A stretch of 64,000 nucleotides of DNA from Saccharopolyspora erythraea NRRL 2338 (GTDB taxonomy: Bacteria > Actinomycetota > Actinomycetes > Mycobacteriales > Pseudonocardiaceae), in contig NC_009142.1 of assembly GCF_000062885.1 (NCBI RefSeq), forward strand, positions 4,205,584 through 4,269,583. Direction: 5' to 3'. Of the stretch, positions 43,259 to 54,328 are shown in pieces. Made by a program: the position numbers and the translations under genes. The stretch's first letter is position 1; every line of letters starts with the position of its first letter. The notes beneath the pieces are model-generated. The model was not told the origin of the DNA, made no database searches, and worked only from the letters and a program-made list of their open reading frames with translations.

Positions 43259-44842
43259 ATGTCGGTGGAGTCGACGTTGAGCTCAGTGATCGGCCCGGAC
43301 ACCACGGCCGTGGACGACGGCGGCACCGAGTACCTCTCGCGCAACCCGTCGAACCTCGACGACGTGGTGGCGCGGGTCCGGCTCGGCGGCCCGGACACCC
43401 TGCGCGTCGCCGCCGAGAACGCCCAGCGCGCCCAGCGCGAGTGGGCCCAGGTGCCCGCCCCGGTGCGCGGCCGCGTGGTCGCGGGCCTGGGACGGCTGGT
43501 CGAGGCGAACAAGGAGTCGCTGGCCAAGCTGGTGACCCGCGAGATCGGCAAGCCCTACGCCGAGGCGCTGGGCGAGGTCCAGGAGATCATCGACACCTGC
43601 GACTTCTTCCTCGGCGAGGGGCGCAGGCTCTACGGGCAGACCGTGCCGTCGGAGATGCCCGACAAGCAGCTGTTCACCTTCCGGGTCCCGGTCGGGGTCG
43701 CCGCGGTGATCACCGCGGGCAACTTCCCGGTCGCGGTGCCCTCCTGGTACATCGTCCCGGCGCTGCTGTGCGGCAACGCCGTGGTGTGGAAGCCCGCCGA
43801 GTACGCCGCGGCCGCCGCCCGCGCGGTCGCCGAGCTGGCGTGGCGCGCCGGCGTGCCGCGCGGCGTGCTCAACCTCGTCTACGCCGATGGCGAGGCGACC
43901 TTCAAGGGCCTGGAGGCCGCCTTGGAGGCGGGCACGGTCAACAAGGTCGGCTTCACCGGTTCCAGCGCGGTCGGCACCCGCGTCGGCGAGCTCTGCGGAC
44001 GCCACCTGCAGAGCCCGTGCCTGGAGCTGGGCGGCAAGAACCCGATGGTCGTGGCCGCCGACGCCGACCTGGACCTGGCGGTGGAGGGCGCGCTGTTCTC
44101 CGGCTGGGGCACGGCCGGCCAGCGCTGCACCTCGCTGGGCAACCTGATCGTGCACCGCGACCTGCACGACGAGTTCGTCTCGCGCCTGGACGAGGCGCTG
44201 CGCTCGGCCACGATCGGCGAGCCGACCGGCGACGTGCTCTACGGCCCGCTGCTGGACCAGAAGTTCGCCGACGGTTTCGAGTCCGTGCTCGGCACGATCG
44301 CCGACCACCACACCGTGCTCGGCTCGGAGTCGGTCGGCCGGATCACCGAGTCCGCGCCGCGCAAGGGCTTCCACGGCGACCCGTCGACCGGGCTGTACTA
44401 CCACCCGGTGCTGCTGGACGGCCTGCGGCCCGACGACCACGTCTTCCGCCAGGAGACCTTCGGCCCGATCGTGGGCGTGAGCACCTTCGACACCCTCGAC
44501 GAGGCGATCGAGCTGGGCAACCTGCCGGGCTACGGGCTGTCGGCCGCCGTCTACACCACCAACCCGCAGACGGCGTTCCGCTTCCGCCAGGGCATCGGGG
44601 CGGGCATGGTCAGCGTCAACAACTCCACCTCCGGAGCCGAGGCGCACCTGCCCTTCGGCGGCAACGGCCGCTCCGGCAACGGCAGCCGCCAGTCCGGGAT
44701 CTGGGTGCTCGACCAGTTCACCCGCTGGCAGTCGCTGAACTGGGACTTCTCCGGCAAGCTGCAGAAGGCCCAGATGGACGTCGACACCGTCGAGCCGGAG
44801 ATGGACTACCGGCTGCCTCCGGAGCTGGGGGGTGGCGCATGA
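43259..44842 (+). CDS. Aldehyde dehydrogenase, ALDH7-like (aminoadipate semialdehyde dehydrogenase candidate)
   Basis: 527-residue NAD(P)-dependent aldehyde dehydrogenase. The cofactor and active-site blocks are AAVITAGNFPVAVPSWYIVP, VGFTGSSAVGTRVGEL, CLELGGKNPMVV and the catalytic cysteine in WGTAGQRCTSLGNLIVH. The C-terminal NNSTSGAEAHLPFGGNGRSG and the GTAGQRCT context resemble ALDH7/antiquitin, which oxidises 2-aminoadipate 6-semialdehyde. A ribosome site GAGGAAGAGG precedes the ATG at 43259. Its stop overlaps the FAD oxidase start (ATGA). The substrate is a hypothesis; the class is firm. Confidence 0.85.
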   Translation: MSVESTLSSVIGPDTTAVDDGGTEYLSRNPSNLDDVVARVRLGGPDTLRVAAENAQRAQREWAQVPAPVRGRVVAGLGRLVEANKESLAKLVTREIGKPYAEALGEVQEIIDTCDFFLGEGRRLYGQTVPSEMPDKQLFTFRVPVGVAAVITAGNFPVAVPSWYIVPALLCGNAVVWKPAEYAAAAARAVAELAWRAGVPRGVLNLVYADGEATFKGLEAALEAGTVNKVGFTGSSAVGTRVGELCGRHLQSPCLELGGKNPMVVAADADLDLAVEGALFSGWGTAGQRCTSLGNLIVHRDLHDEFVSRLDEALRSATIGEPTGDVLYGPLLDQKFADGFESVLGTIADHHTVLGSESVGRITESAPRKGFHGDPSTGLYYHPVLLDGLRPDDHVFRQETFGPIVGVSTFDTLDEAIELGNLPGYGLSAAVYTTNPQTAFRFRQGIGAGMVSVNNSTSGAEAHLPFGGNGRSGNGSRQSGIWVLDQFTRWQSLNWDFSGKLQKAQMDVDTVEPEMDYRLPPELGGGA

Positions 44843-45987
44843 CCCTGCCGCCACGGGCGGAGGTCGTCGTGGCCGGCGGCGGGGTGATGGGCGTGAGCAC
44901 CGCCTTCCACCTCGCCGAGGCCGGCGTCGACGTCCTGCTGCTGGAGCGGGACGAGCTGGGCGCGGGCAGCACCAGCAAGGCGGCGGGCGGGATCCGGGCG
45001 ATGTTCTCCGACCCGGTGAACATCGAGCTGGGGCGGCGCAGCCTGCGGGCGTTCGAGGAGTTCGCCGGCAGGCCCGGCGGCGAGATCGACCTCAAGCAGC
45101 ACGGCTACCTGTTCCTGCTGGCCGATCCGGAGGACGTCGCCGCGTTCGAGCGCAGCGTCGAGCTGCAGAACTCCCTCGGGGTGCCCAGCCGGATGCTCAC
45201 CGTCGAGCAGGCCCGCGAGCTCTCCCCGTACGTCGAGCCCGACGGGCTCCTGGCCGCGGCGTTCTCGCCGACCGACGGCCACTGCACCCCGGAGGCCGTG
45301 GTTCAGGGCTATGCCCAGGGCGCGCGGCGGCACGGCGCGGTGATCCGACGGCACTGCGAGGTCACGGGCATCGACGTCGACGACGGCGAGATCACCGGTG
45401 TGCGCACCGCGCAGGGCCGGGTCGCGACCTCGACCGTGGTCTGCGCGACCGGCGCGTGGTCGGCGGCGCTGGGCGAGATGGCCGGGGTGGAGCTGCCCGT
45501 CCGCCCGCTGCGGCGGCAGATCCTGGTGACCGAGCCGGTGCCCGGGATGCCCCCGCGGATGCCGTTCACCATCGACTTCTCCACCAGCTTCTACTTCCAC
45601 GACGAAGGGCCGGGACTGCTCATCGGCATGTCCGACCCCGACGAGGAGTACGGGTTCCGGCTCGGCACCGACGACGCCTGGCTCGACGGGCTCTCGGAGG
45701 CGGTGGCCCGGCGGGCTCCGGCGCTGTCGGAAGTCGGTGTCGCGCACGGCTGGGCGGGGCTCTACGAGATCACGCCCGACCACAACGCCCTGGTGGGCGA
45801 GTCGGCGGAGGTCAGCAGGTTCCTGTACGCGACCGGGTTCTCCGGGCACGGCTTCCTGCAGGGGCCGGCGATCGGCGAGGTCATGCGCGATCTCGTGCTC
45901 GGCCGCACCCCCGCCGTCGACGTCTCCGGTCTCAGCGTCCGCCGGTTCGAGGGCGCCGAGGTCCGGCCCGAGCACAACTGCGTGTGA
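44839..45987 (+). CDS. FAD-dependent amino acid oxidase (DAO/sarcosine oxidase family)
   Basis: 382-residue flavoprotein. The FAD dinucleotide motif VVVAGGGVMGVSTAFHLAEA is at the N-terminus, the substrate-domain blocks PVRPLRRQILVTEP and FSTSFYFHDEGPGLLIGM are central, and ITPDHNALVGE with ATGFSGHGFLQGP close the FAD site. The family oxidises sarcosine, D-amino acids, L-proline or L-pipecolate. Coupled by ATGA to the ALDH gene, it could deliver the cyclic imine whose open form is the ALDH substrate. Specificity cannot be read directly. Confidence 0.86.
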   Translation: MTLPPRAEVVVAGGGVMGVSTAFHLAEAGVDVLLLERDELGAGSTSKAAGGIRAMFSDPVNIELGRRSLRAFEEFAGRPGGEIDLKQHGYLFLLADPEDVAAFERSVELQNSLGVPSRMLTVEQARELSPYVEPDGLLAAAFSPTDGHCTPEAVVQGYAQGARRHGAVIRRHCEVTGIDVDDGEITGVRTAQGRVATSTVVCATGAWSAALGEMAGVELPVRPLRRQILVTEPVPGMPPRMPFTIDFSTSFYFHDEGPGLLIGMSDPDEEYGFRLGTDDAWLDGLSEAVARRAPALSEVGVAHGWAGLYEITPDHNALVGESAEVSRFLYATGFSGHGFLQGPAIGEVMRDLVLGRTPAVDVSGLSVRRFEGAEVRPEHNCV

Positions 45988-46014
45988 CCGCCGCAAGCAC
46001 TTCACCTGTCCGCG

Positions 46015-46061
46015 TCCGCGCTTCGCGCGGATTCCCGCAACGCACCATCGGGGGCGTTGCG
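46015..46061 (+). other. Two tandem hairpins between the FAD oxidase and dehydrogenase genes
   Basis: First hairpin TCCGCGC-TTC-GCGCGGA (46015-46031); second CGCAACGC and GCGTTGCG around a 10-base loop (46036-46061), ending about 18 bases before the GTG at 46080. They may weaken read-through or protect a processed mRNA end, giving different expression of the two halves of the operon. Confidence 0.5.
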
Positions 46062-46079
46062 TCACAAAGGAGCACGACG

Positions 46080-47255
46080 GTGCGTGATCTGTTGCAGGAG
46101 ATCGACGAGTGGGGCCCGGAGAAGGTCGTGTGCGTCTCCGACGCCCGGACCGGTATGCGCGGGGTGCTGGTCATCGACAACACCGCGCGCGGAACCGGCA
46201 AGGGCGGTACGCGGATGAGCCCGTCGGTGACGGTGACCGAGATCGCCCGCCTGGCCAGGGTGATGACGTGGAAGTGGGCCGCGGTGGACCTCTTCCACGG
46301 CGGCGCGAAGGCCGGCATCAACGCCGACCCGGGCTCACCGGACAAGGAGCGGATCGTGCGGGCGTTCGCCCGCAGGCTGGCCGACCAGATCCCGGCCAGC
46401 TACGTCGCGGGCCTGGACATGGGCATGACCGAGGACGACGCCGCGATCATCCAGGACGAGCTGGGCGACCGCGGCGCGGCGGTCGGCGTGCCCGAGTCGC
46501 TCGGCGGGGTGCCCTACGACCAGCTCGGCGTCACCGGTCACGGGGTCGCCGAGTCCGCCGACGCGGCGATGGCCCGCCTCGGCCGCGAGCTGGCCGGTGC
46601 CCGGGTCTCGTTGCAGGGCTTCGGCGCGGTGGGCACCGCCGCGGCCCGCAGGCTCGCCGAACTCGGCGCGCAGGTGGTCGCGCTGTCCACGGTCGACGGC
46701 ACGGTGCACGACCCGGACGGTCTCGACGTCGGGTACTGGCTGGCGGCGCGCGCCGAGCTCGGCGACGCCTGCGTGCAGGCTGCCCCGGACCACCTGCGCG
46801 TCCCGCGCGGCCAGGAGCTGGTCGTCGACTGCGACGTGCTGGTGCCCGCGGCCGGGCAGGACGTCATCGACGAGCGGCTGGCCGGCGAGGTGCGCGCCGA
46901 CCTGGTCGTCGAGGGGGCGAACCTGCCCACCACACCCGGTGCCCGGTCGCTGCTGGCAGCGCGCGGCATCACCGTGGTCCCCGACTTCATCGCCAACGCA
47001 GGCGGCGCGATCGCGGCCGGGTTCGCGATGGACGCCCGCAGGTCGGCGTTCCGCCCCGAGCCCGCGCTGATCCTCGACGAGGTGGCGCGCCGGTCCCGGG
47101 ACAACACCGCCGTCGTGCTCGACATCGCGCGCGAGCACGACGTCCTGCCGCACGAGGCCGCGCTGCGGCTGGCCCAGGACCGGGTGCGCACGGCGATGCG
47201 GTTGCGCGGGCGCCTGCCCCGCCAGGAGGCCCGGCCCGAGGCCGTGACCGCGTAA
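46080..47255 (+). CDS. Glu/Leu/Phe/Val dehydrogenase family protein
   Basis: 391-residue amino acid dehydrogenase. It carries GTGKGGTRMSPSVTVTEIAR, the catalytic lysine in VDLFHGGAKAGINADP, the AGLDMGMTEDDAAII block with the second acidic residue, and the Rossmann motif VSLQGFGAVGTAAARRLAEL. It ends VRTAMRLRGRLPRQ and then a short polar tail. The start is GTG 46080, preceded by AAAGGAG. In this operon it may remove the amino group of 2-aminoadipate; glutamate or a branched-chain amino acid are alternatives. It is distantly related to the product of 34192-35385. Confidence 0.87.
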   Translation: MRDLLQEIDEWGPEKVVCVSDARTGMRGVLVIDNTARGTGKGGTRMSPSVTVTEIARLARVMTWKWAAVDLFHGGAKAGINADPGSPDKERIVRAFARRLADQIPASYVAGLDMGMTEDDAAIIQDELGDRGAAVGVPESLGGVPYDQLGVTGHGVAESADAAMARLGRELAGARVSLQGFGAVGTAAARRLAELGAQVVALSTVDGTVHDPDGLDVGYWLAARAELGDACVQAAPDHLRVPRGQELVVDCDVLVPAAGQDVIDERLAGEVRADLVVEGANLPTTPGARSLLAARGITVVPDFIANAGGAIAAGFAMDARRSAFRPEPALILDEVARRSRDNTAVVLDIAREHDVLPHEAALRLAQDRVRTAMRLRGRLPRQEARPEAVTA

Positions 47256-47263
47256 GGACCACC

Positions 47264-48207
47264 ATGCTCAACCCGATCCACCTGAGGACCCTCCAGGAGT
47301 GCGTGCGCACCGGCTCGTTCGCCGAAGCGGGCCGGGTCCTCGGCTACACCGCCTCCGCCGTCTCGCAGCAGATGGTGTTGCTCGAACGCGCCATCGGCGC
47401 CTCGCTGTTCGAGCGCTCCGCCCGCAGCGCGCGCAGCACCGGGCTGGCGATCCGGCTGGCCGAGCGCAGCAGGGACGCGCTCGGCGCGCTGGACGCGCTG
47501 GAGCGCGAGGTCCACGCGATGGTCGTCGGCGACGAGGGCAGCCTGCGGCTGGCCAGCTTCGCCACCGCCAACGCGCGGGTGCTGCCGGACGTGCTGGCCG
47601 CGGTGGTCGCGCAGCGACCCAACGCCGAGGTGCAGCTCGACGAGGGCGAGCCGGACGAGGTCCTCGACGGGGTGCTCGACGGCGTCGTCGACGCGGCGGT
47701 GGTCTTCGAGTACGACCTGGACCCCCGGCAGTGGCCGGTGGAGCTGTGCGTCACCGAGCTGATGGCCGAGCCGCTGCGGCTGGCGCTGCCGGACTCCCAC
47801 CCGCTGGCCGGGTCGCCGGAGGTCGACCTGCGCGAGCTGTCCGACGAGGCGTGGATCTGCACCCGCCAGGACACCGCGGGCGCCCGCTCGCTGGTGCGGC
47901 TGGCCGCGGCGGCGGGCTTCGTGCCGCGCATCATCTTCCGCAGCAACGACTACGCCGTCATCCGGGACCTGGTCGCCCGCGGGCTCGGCGTCGCGGTCCT
48001 GCCCGCCATGGCGCTCGGTGACGACCACGTGCGCTTCAGCCGGATCGCCGGGTGGCAGCCGCACCGCAGGGTGCGCACCCTGCACCGCAAGCAGAACACC
48101 AACCCGCTGCTGCCCATCGCGCTGGAGTACCTGGCCAGGTCGTGCGCGGCGCTGGCCGAGAGCTGGCACGCCGGTGAGCGGCGGCAGCCGATCCGAGCGG
48201 AGGCGCC

Positions 48208-48211
<4 letters not shown>
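47264..48211 (+). CDS. LysR family transcriptional regulator inside the catabolic operon
   Basis: 315-residue LysR protein. The N-terminal helix-turn-helix (LRTLQECVRTGSFAEAGRVL, YTASAVSQQMVLLERAIG) is followed by the ligand domain. It starts 8 bases after the dehydrogenase stop and its own stop overlaps the E1 start by ATGA, so it is co-translated with the enzymes it probably regulates. An inverted repeat upstream of the operon at 43155-43172 is a plausible binding site. The inducer should be an intermediate of the pathway. Confidence 0.9.
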
Positions 48212-50386
<2,175 letters not shown>

Positions 50387-50397
<11 letters not shown>

Positions 50398-50836
50398 CCC
50401 CCGGGGACGGCGCGCGTTCCGCGGGCACCGCGGTGTTCCAGAGCTCGTGCGCCGCTCCCCGCTCGAGGTGCTCCTCGTAGACGCCGATCTTGTGGTCGAT
50501 CACGTCGAGGCAGCCGGTCAGCTCGCTGATCCTGGCGACCAGCTCCTCCCGGTGCCGTCGCAGCAGCGCGAGGCGGTCCTCCTCGGTGCCGGGTCCCCGG
50601 CGGACGAGCTCGGCGAAGCGGCGGATCGTGGCCAGCGGCATGCCCGAGGCGCGGAACTTCGTGCAGTAGACCAGCCACTCCACGTCCCGCTCGTCGTAGC
50701 GGCGCCTTCCGGTGGACCCGCGCCGCACCGGGCTCACGAGCAGTCCCTCGCGTTCGTAGAACCGCAACGCGTCGATGCTGAGACCGGTGCGTTCGGCGAC
50801 CTGCCCGATGCCCAGGTCCGGTGTGGAGTGCGCCAT
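50387..50836 (-). CDS. MerR family transcriptional regulator
   Basis: 149-residue MerR regulator. The winged helix reads IGQVAERTGLSIDALRFYER followed by EGLLVSPVRRGSTGRRRYDE; a dimerisation coiled coil follows (LALLRRHREELVARISELTG). There is no cysteine cluster for metal binding. ATG 50836 is preferred, with 50854 also possible. It is divergent from an SDR gene with a textbook MerR promoter between them (50855-50885). Its 3' end overlaps the fused E1 gene by 11 bases. Likely senses a small organic or redox-active compound. Confidence 0.9.
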
Positions 50837-50854
50837 GGCACCGAGCGTAGCCAT

Positions 50855-50885
50855 TTGACCTGGAGAGCACTCCAGCTCCTAGCTT
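50855..50885 (+). promoter_or_regulatory. MerR-type promoter with 19-bp spacer
   Basis: TTGACC (50855-50860) and TAGCTT (50880-50885) are 19 bases apart, the overlong spacing typical of MerR-activated promoters. The spacer contains CTGGAG-AGCA-CTCCAG (50860-50875), a perfect inverted repeat. The start codon at 50893 falls at the expected transcription start, so the mRNA is probably leaderless. Confidence 0.85.
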
Positions 50886-50892
50886 CGCCGCC

Positions 50893-51864
50893 ATGACAAC
50901 GACAACGCAGCACAAGACCGGCTCCGGCTTCAGCGCGTCGAGCACGGCCGCCGACGTCCTGGCCGGAGTCGACCTCTCCGGCAAGCTCGCCATCGTCACC
51001 GGCGGCTACTCCGGGATCGGGCTGGAGACCACCCGCGCGCTGGCAGGCGCCGGAGCCCACGTCGTCGTTCCCGCCCGGCGACGCGCGACCGCGGCCGACG
51101 CGACCGCGGGCATCGACGGCGTCGAGCTCGAGACCCTGGAACTCGGCGACCTCGGCAGCGTCCGCGAGTTCGCCGAGCGCTTCCTCGAATCGGGCCGCGA
51201 CCTCGACATCGTCATCTGCGGCGCCGGTGTGATGGCCTGCCCGGAGACCCGGGTCGGGCCGGGCTGGGAGGCGCACTTCGCGATCAACCACCTCGGCCAC
51301 CACGCCCTGGTGAACCTGCTGTGGCCGGCGCTAGCCCGCGGCGGTGGCGCCCGCGTCGTCGCGGTGTCCTCCGCAGGGCACCAGATCTCCGGAATCCGCT
51401 GGGACGACGTGCATTTCGAGCGCGGGTACGACAAGTGGCTCGCTTACGCCCAGTCGAAGACGGCCAACGCATTGTTCGCCGCCCGGCTCGACGTCCTCGG
51501 CCGGGACGCCGGAGTGCGCGCGTTCTCGGTGCACCCCGGCGCCATCCTGACGCCGCTGCAACGGCACCTGCGCCGGTCGGAGATGGTCGCCAACGGCTGG
51601 GTCGACGCGGACGGCAACCTGGTCGCCGACGGGTTCAAGACGCCGGAGCAGGGAGCCGCGACCCAGGTGTGGGCCGCGACCTCGCCTCGGTTGGAAGGCA
51701 TGGGCGGCGCCTACTGCGAAGACTGCGACATCGCCGAACCCACCGAGAGCACCGCCATGGTGGCCGGGGTCCGCGACTACGCGACCGACCTCGAGCAGGC
51801 AGGGCGCCTGTGGTCGCTGTCGGCCGAACTGACCTGCGTCGACGCGTTCGCCGGTATCTGCTGA
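50893..51864 (+). CDS. Short-chain dehydrogenase/reductase
   Basis: 323-residue SDR oxidoreductase. The cofactor motif AIVTGGYSGIGLETTRAL, the NNH-like FAINHLGHHALVNLLW and the active site in YDKWLAYAQSKTANALFAA are intact. It resembles retinol-dehydrogenase-like or WW-domain-oxidoreductase-like bacterial SDRs of broad carbonyl specificity. It is transcribed from the MerR-controlled promoter at 50855-50885, so it probably responds to a chemical stress or electrophile. The substrate is unknown. Confidence 0.88.
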   Translation: MTTTTQHKTGSGFSASSTAADVLAGVDLSGKLAIVTGGYSGIGLETTRALAGAGAHVVVPARRRATAADATAGIDGVELETLELGDLGSVREFAERFLESGRDLDIVICGAGVMACPETRVGPGWEAHFAINHLGHHALVNLLWPALARGGGARVVAVSSAGHQISGIRWDDVHFERGYDKWLAYAQSKTANALFAARLDVLGRDAGVRAFSVHPGAILTPLQRHLRRSEMVANGWVDADGNLVADGFKTPEQGAATQVWAATSPRLEGMGGAYCEDCDIAEPTESTAMVAGVRDYATDLEQAGRLWSLSAELTCVDAFAGIC

Positions 51865-51977
51865 GCGCGCACCGGTTCCGAACGGGCGGCCCTTTCGACC
51901 GCTGGACCGTTCGGTCCCACCCGGCACCGCCGGAGGGCCTGACCGGCCGGTCCGAACGGTCCTGATCGATTGACGGT

Positions 51978-51993
51978 ACTGGTCTGGACCAAA
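51978..51993 (+). promoter_or_regulatory. DasR-like dre site upstream of GH18 gene
   Basis: ACTGGTCTGGACCAAA has the dre core TGGTCTGGACCA, one base from the TGGTCTAGACCA consensus, and lies 53 bases before the chitinase-like gene. It matches the second site in front of the hexosaminidase at 9078-9093. Confidence 0.72.
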
Positions 51994-52045
51994 TACCTTC
52001 TCGGCGTCGATCGTCGCTCCGCCCCGACGAGACCCGGGAGTCCCG

Positions 52046-53002
52046 ATGAGATCCCTGCCCACGCTGCTCGCCGCGGTCGCGGCCGCCGTTCTCCTACCGG
52101 TGGCCGCGCCCGCGGCCGGAGTTGAGCGCGCCGCGACGATCAGGACGGCGCCCTACGTCGACATCACCCGGGAGTCGCCGACGCTGCCCGAGATCGCGCA
52201 GGCCACCGGGCAGAAGCACTTCACGCTCGCCTTCGTCCTCGGCAGCAGCGCGGGATGCGATCCGCAGTGGGGAGGGCAGATCCCGCTGACCGAGCCGCGC
52301 ATCGTCGACCAGGTCACCAGGCTGCGGGAGATGGGCGGCGACGTGATCGTTGCCAGCGGCGGCGCACTGGGCCCGTACCTGGAGCGCTCCTGCCGCACCG
52401 CCGACGAACTGCTCGCCGCGTACCGCAAGACGCTCGACGCCGTCGGCGCCAACCACCTCGACATCGACGTGGAAGCGTCGATCCCGCACGACGTGGTCAA
52501 CGAGGCGCTGGCCCGGCTCCAGGCCGAACGCGGCACCGAGATCAGCTACACCCTGCGGGTGCAGAGCGACGACACCGGGCTCGACCCGTACTCCTACCAG
52601 GTCTTGCAGAGCGCGGCGGCGCACGGCGTCGACGTCCTGGTGAACCCGATGACGATGGAGTTCGGCTCCAGCAAGCCGTGGGGTGACGCGGTGATCGCCG
52701 CGGCGGAGAGCACGCTGGGGCAGATGCGCCAGATCTGGCCGGGCCTCAGCGACGCCGAGCTGAAGGCGCGGCTCGGCGTCACACCCATGATCGGCCGCAA
52801 CTTCAACGGCAAGGTCTTCGACCAGAGCCACGCCCGGCAACTGGTCGACTGGGCCGCGGCCAACAGGATCGGGCTGCTGTCGTTCTGGTCGGCGGGCCGC
52901 GACAACGGCCGCTGCCCGGGAGGACCGGTCGCACCGGACTGCAGCAGCATCGCGCAGTCCGACTACGAGTTCACCCGGATCTTCGGAGCTTTCGCCGGCT
53001 AG
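52046..53002 (+). CDS. Secreted GH18 chitinase-like protein
   Basis: 318-residue secreted glycoside hydrolase-like protein. A signal peptide is evident (MRSLPTLLAAVAAAVLLPVA, cleavage near residue 28). The GH18 active-site pattern DxDxE appears as HLDIDVEAS near residue 136, and the C-terminal FWSAGRDNGRCPGG resembles bacterial GH18 chitinases/ENGases. There is no chitin-binding domain. The DasR-like site upstream fits a role in chitin or aminosugar scavenging together with the GH20 enzyme at 9129. The N-terminal glycine of the usual DGxDxDxE motif is not conserved, so activity should not be taken for granted. Confidence 0.85.
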   Translation: MRSLPTLLAAVAAAVLLPVAAPAAGVERAATIRTAPYVDITRESPTLPEIAQATGQKHFTLAFVLGSSAGCDPQWGGQIPLTEPRIVDQVTRLREMGGDVIVASGGALGPYLERSCRTADELLAAYRKTLDAVGANHLDIDVEASIPHDVVNEALARLQAERGTEISYTLRVQSDDTGLDPYSYQVLQSAAAHGVDVLVNPMTMEFGSSKPWGDAVIAAAESTLGQMRQIWPGLSDAELKARLGVTPMIGRNFNGKVFDQSHARQLVDWAAANRIGLLSFWSAGRDNGRCPGGPVAPDCSSIAQSDYEFTRIFGAFAG

Positions 53003-53218
53003 GCGGTGCGGCCGGAGGGCCCATACGAGGAGCGTCCGAGAAGTAGTCGGCCAGCGCGCGAGCAACGCGCCCCGGACGTCCGACGTTGTCGGCGGCGAGA
53101 TGGCACCGCGATGGCACGGGGCATGAACTGCGGGATCCGGGAGTCCCTCGTGCCTTTGGCGACGATGACCATGGCCGCCGCCCGGCGTCCCGAGCCGGCC
53201 GGCGTTCCGCGGCGGTGC

Positions 53219-54184
53219 CTACAGCCAGTCCCGCTTGCGGAACAGCGCGTACAGGCCGACCGACAGCACGACGATCGAGACCAGGGACGCCCAGAAACCC
53301 CACACCTGCTGGAAGCCCGGGTAGGGCACGTTCTGGCCGTAGAAGCCGGTGACCGCGGTGGGCACCGCGATGATCGCCGCCCAGCTGGTCACCTTCTTCA
53401 TGATCGTGTTGAGCCGGTAGCCCTGCAGGTTGAGCTGCGTCTCGCGGATCGTCGTGATCAGGTCGCGCAACGACTCGGTCCACTCCGATGCGCGCAGCAC
53501 GTGGTCGTGGACGTCCTGGAAGTACGGCTGCATCGCCTCGTCGACCAACCGCATGTCGTGGCGCATGAGGTTGCCGACGACCTCGCGCATCGGCACGACC
53601 ACGCGCCGCAGGTGCACCAGGTTCTTGCGAACCTGCAGTGAACGCCGCTGCAACCAGGTGTGGTCGGGGCGGTCCTCGAAGACGAGGTCCTCCAGCTGCT
53701 CTATCTGGTCGTCGAGCGCCTGCGCGGTGTCGAAGTGGCCGTCCACGACGTAGTCGAGCAGACCGTGCAGGAGGAAACCGACTCCGCTCTTGGCGCCCTC
53801 GGCCGCGGCGTCCCACCGGGCGAGCACCGCCTGGATGTCGAAAGCCTCGTCCTTGCGGACGGTTACCAGTGCCTGACGGGTCACGAAAGCGGCGACCTCG
53901 TGGCACCGCAACACCTCGCCGTCCATGCTCACCGCGTAGGCGGTGAGGAAGGAATGCGAGTCGTAGCAGTCGACTTTGGCGCGCTGTCCCTCGTGGACGG
54001 CGTCCTCGACCGCCAGCGCGTGCAGCCCGAGCTCCTCGCTGATCGCCGCGAGTTCCGCCTCACCGGGCGCGCAGAAGTCCAGCCACACGGTCGCGTCCGG
54101 ATCGAGCAGATGGTCTGAAACGTCCGCTACGGGGAAGTCCTCCGCTTCGAGAATTCCGTTGCGGTACAAGCGCGTTCGGGCCAT
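53219..54184 (-). CDS. corA: CorA-family divalent cation transporter
   Basis: 321-residue CorA/Mg2+-channel protein: a large cytoplasmic domain (1-255), long helix with DQIEQLEDLVFE, and two C-terminal membrane segments. The pore signature reads FYGQNVPYPGF, a GQN variant of the usual GMN motif, and the chain ends KRDWL. ATG 54184 lies 8-10 bases from a likely -10 (TACGGT), suggesting a leaderless message. GQN variants occur in actinobacteria; ion selectivity may differ from canonical magnesium transport. Confidence 0.9.
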   Translation of the reverse strand: MARTRLYRNGILEAEDFPVADVSDHLLDPDATVWLDFCAPGEAELAAISEELGLHALAVEDAVHEGQRAKVDCYDSHSFLTAYAVSMDGEVLRCHEVAAFVTRQALVTVRKDEAFDIQAVLARWDAAAEGAKSGVGFLLHGLLDYVVDGHFDTAQALDDQIEQLEDLVFEDRPDHTWLQRRSLQVRKNLVHLRRVVVPMREVVGNLMRHDMRLVDEAMQPYFQDVHDHVLRASEWTESLRDLITTIRETQLNLQGYRLNTIMKKVTSWAAIIAVPTAVTGFYGQNVPYPGFQQVWGFWASLVSIVVLSVGLYALFRKRDWL

Positions 54185-54328
54185 GACAGGACACCGTAGA
54201 CTGCCCCGGCGCCGCTGTGTGGCGGATGTGGCGAAGCCATCGGCGGACCGCGACAGTGCGGCATGCCGGCGGCCACGGCGCAGCATGCCGGCGGGCACGG
54301 CGCGGCCACCGGCAGCCGTCTCCCCCGG

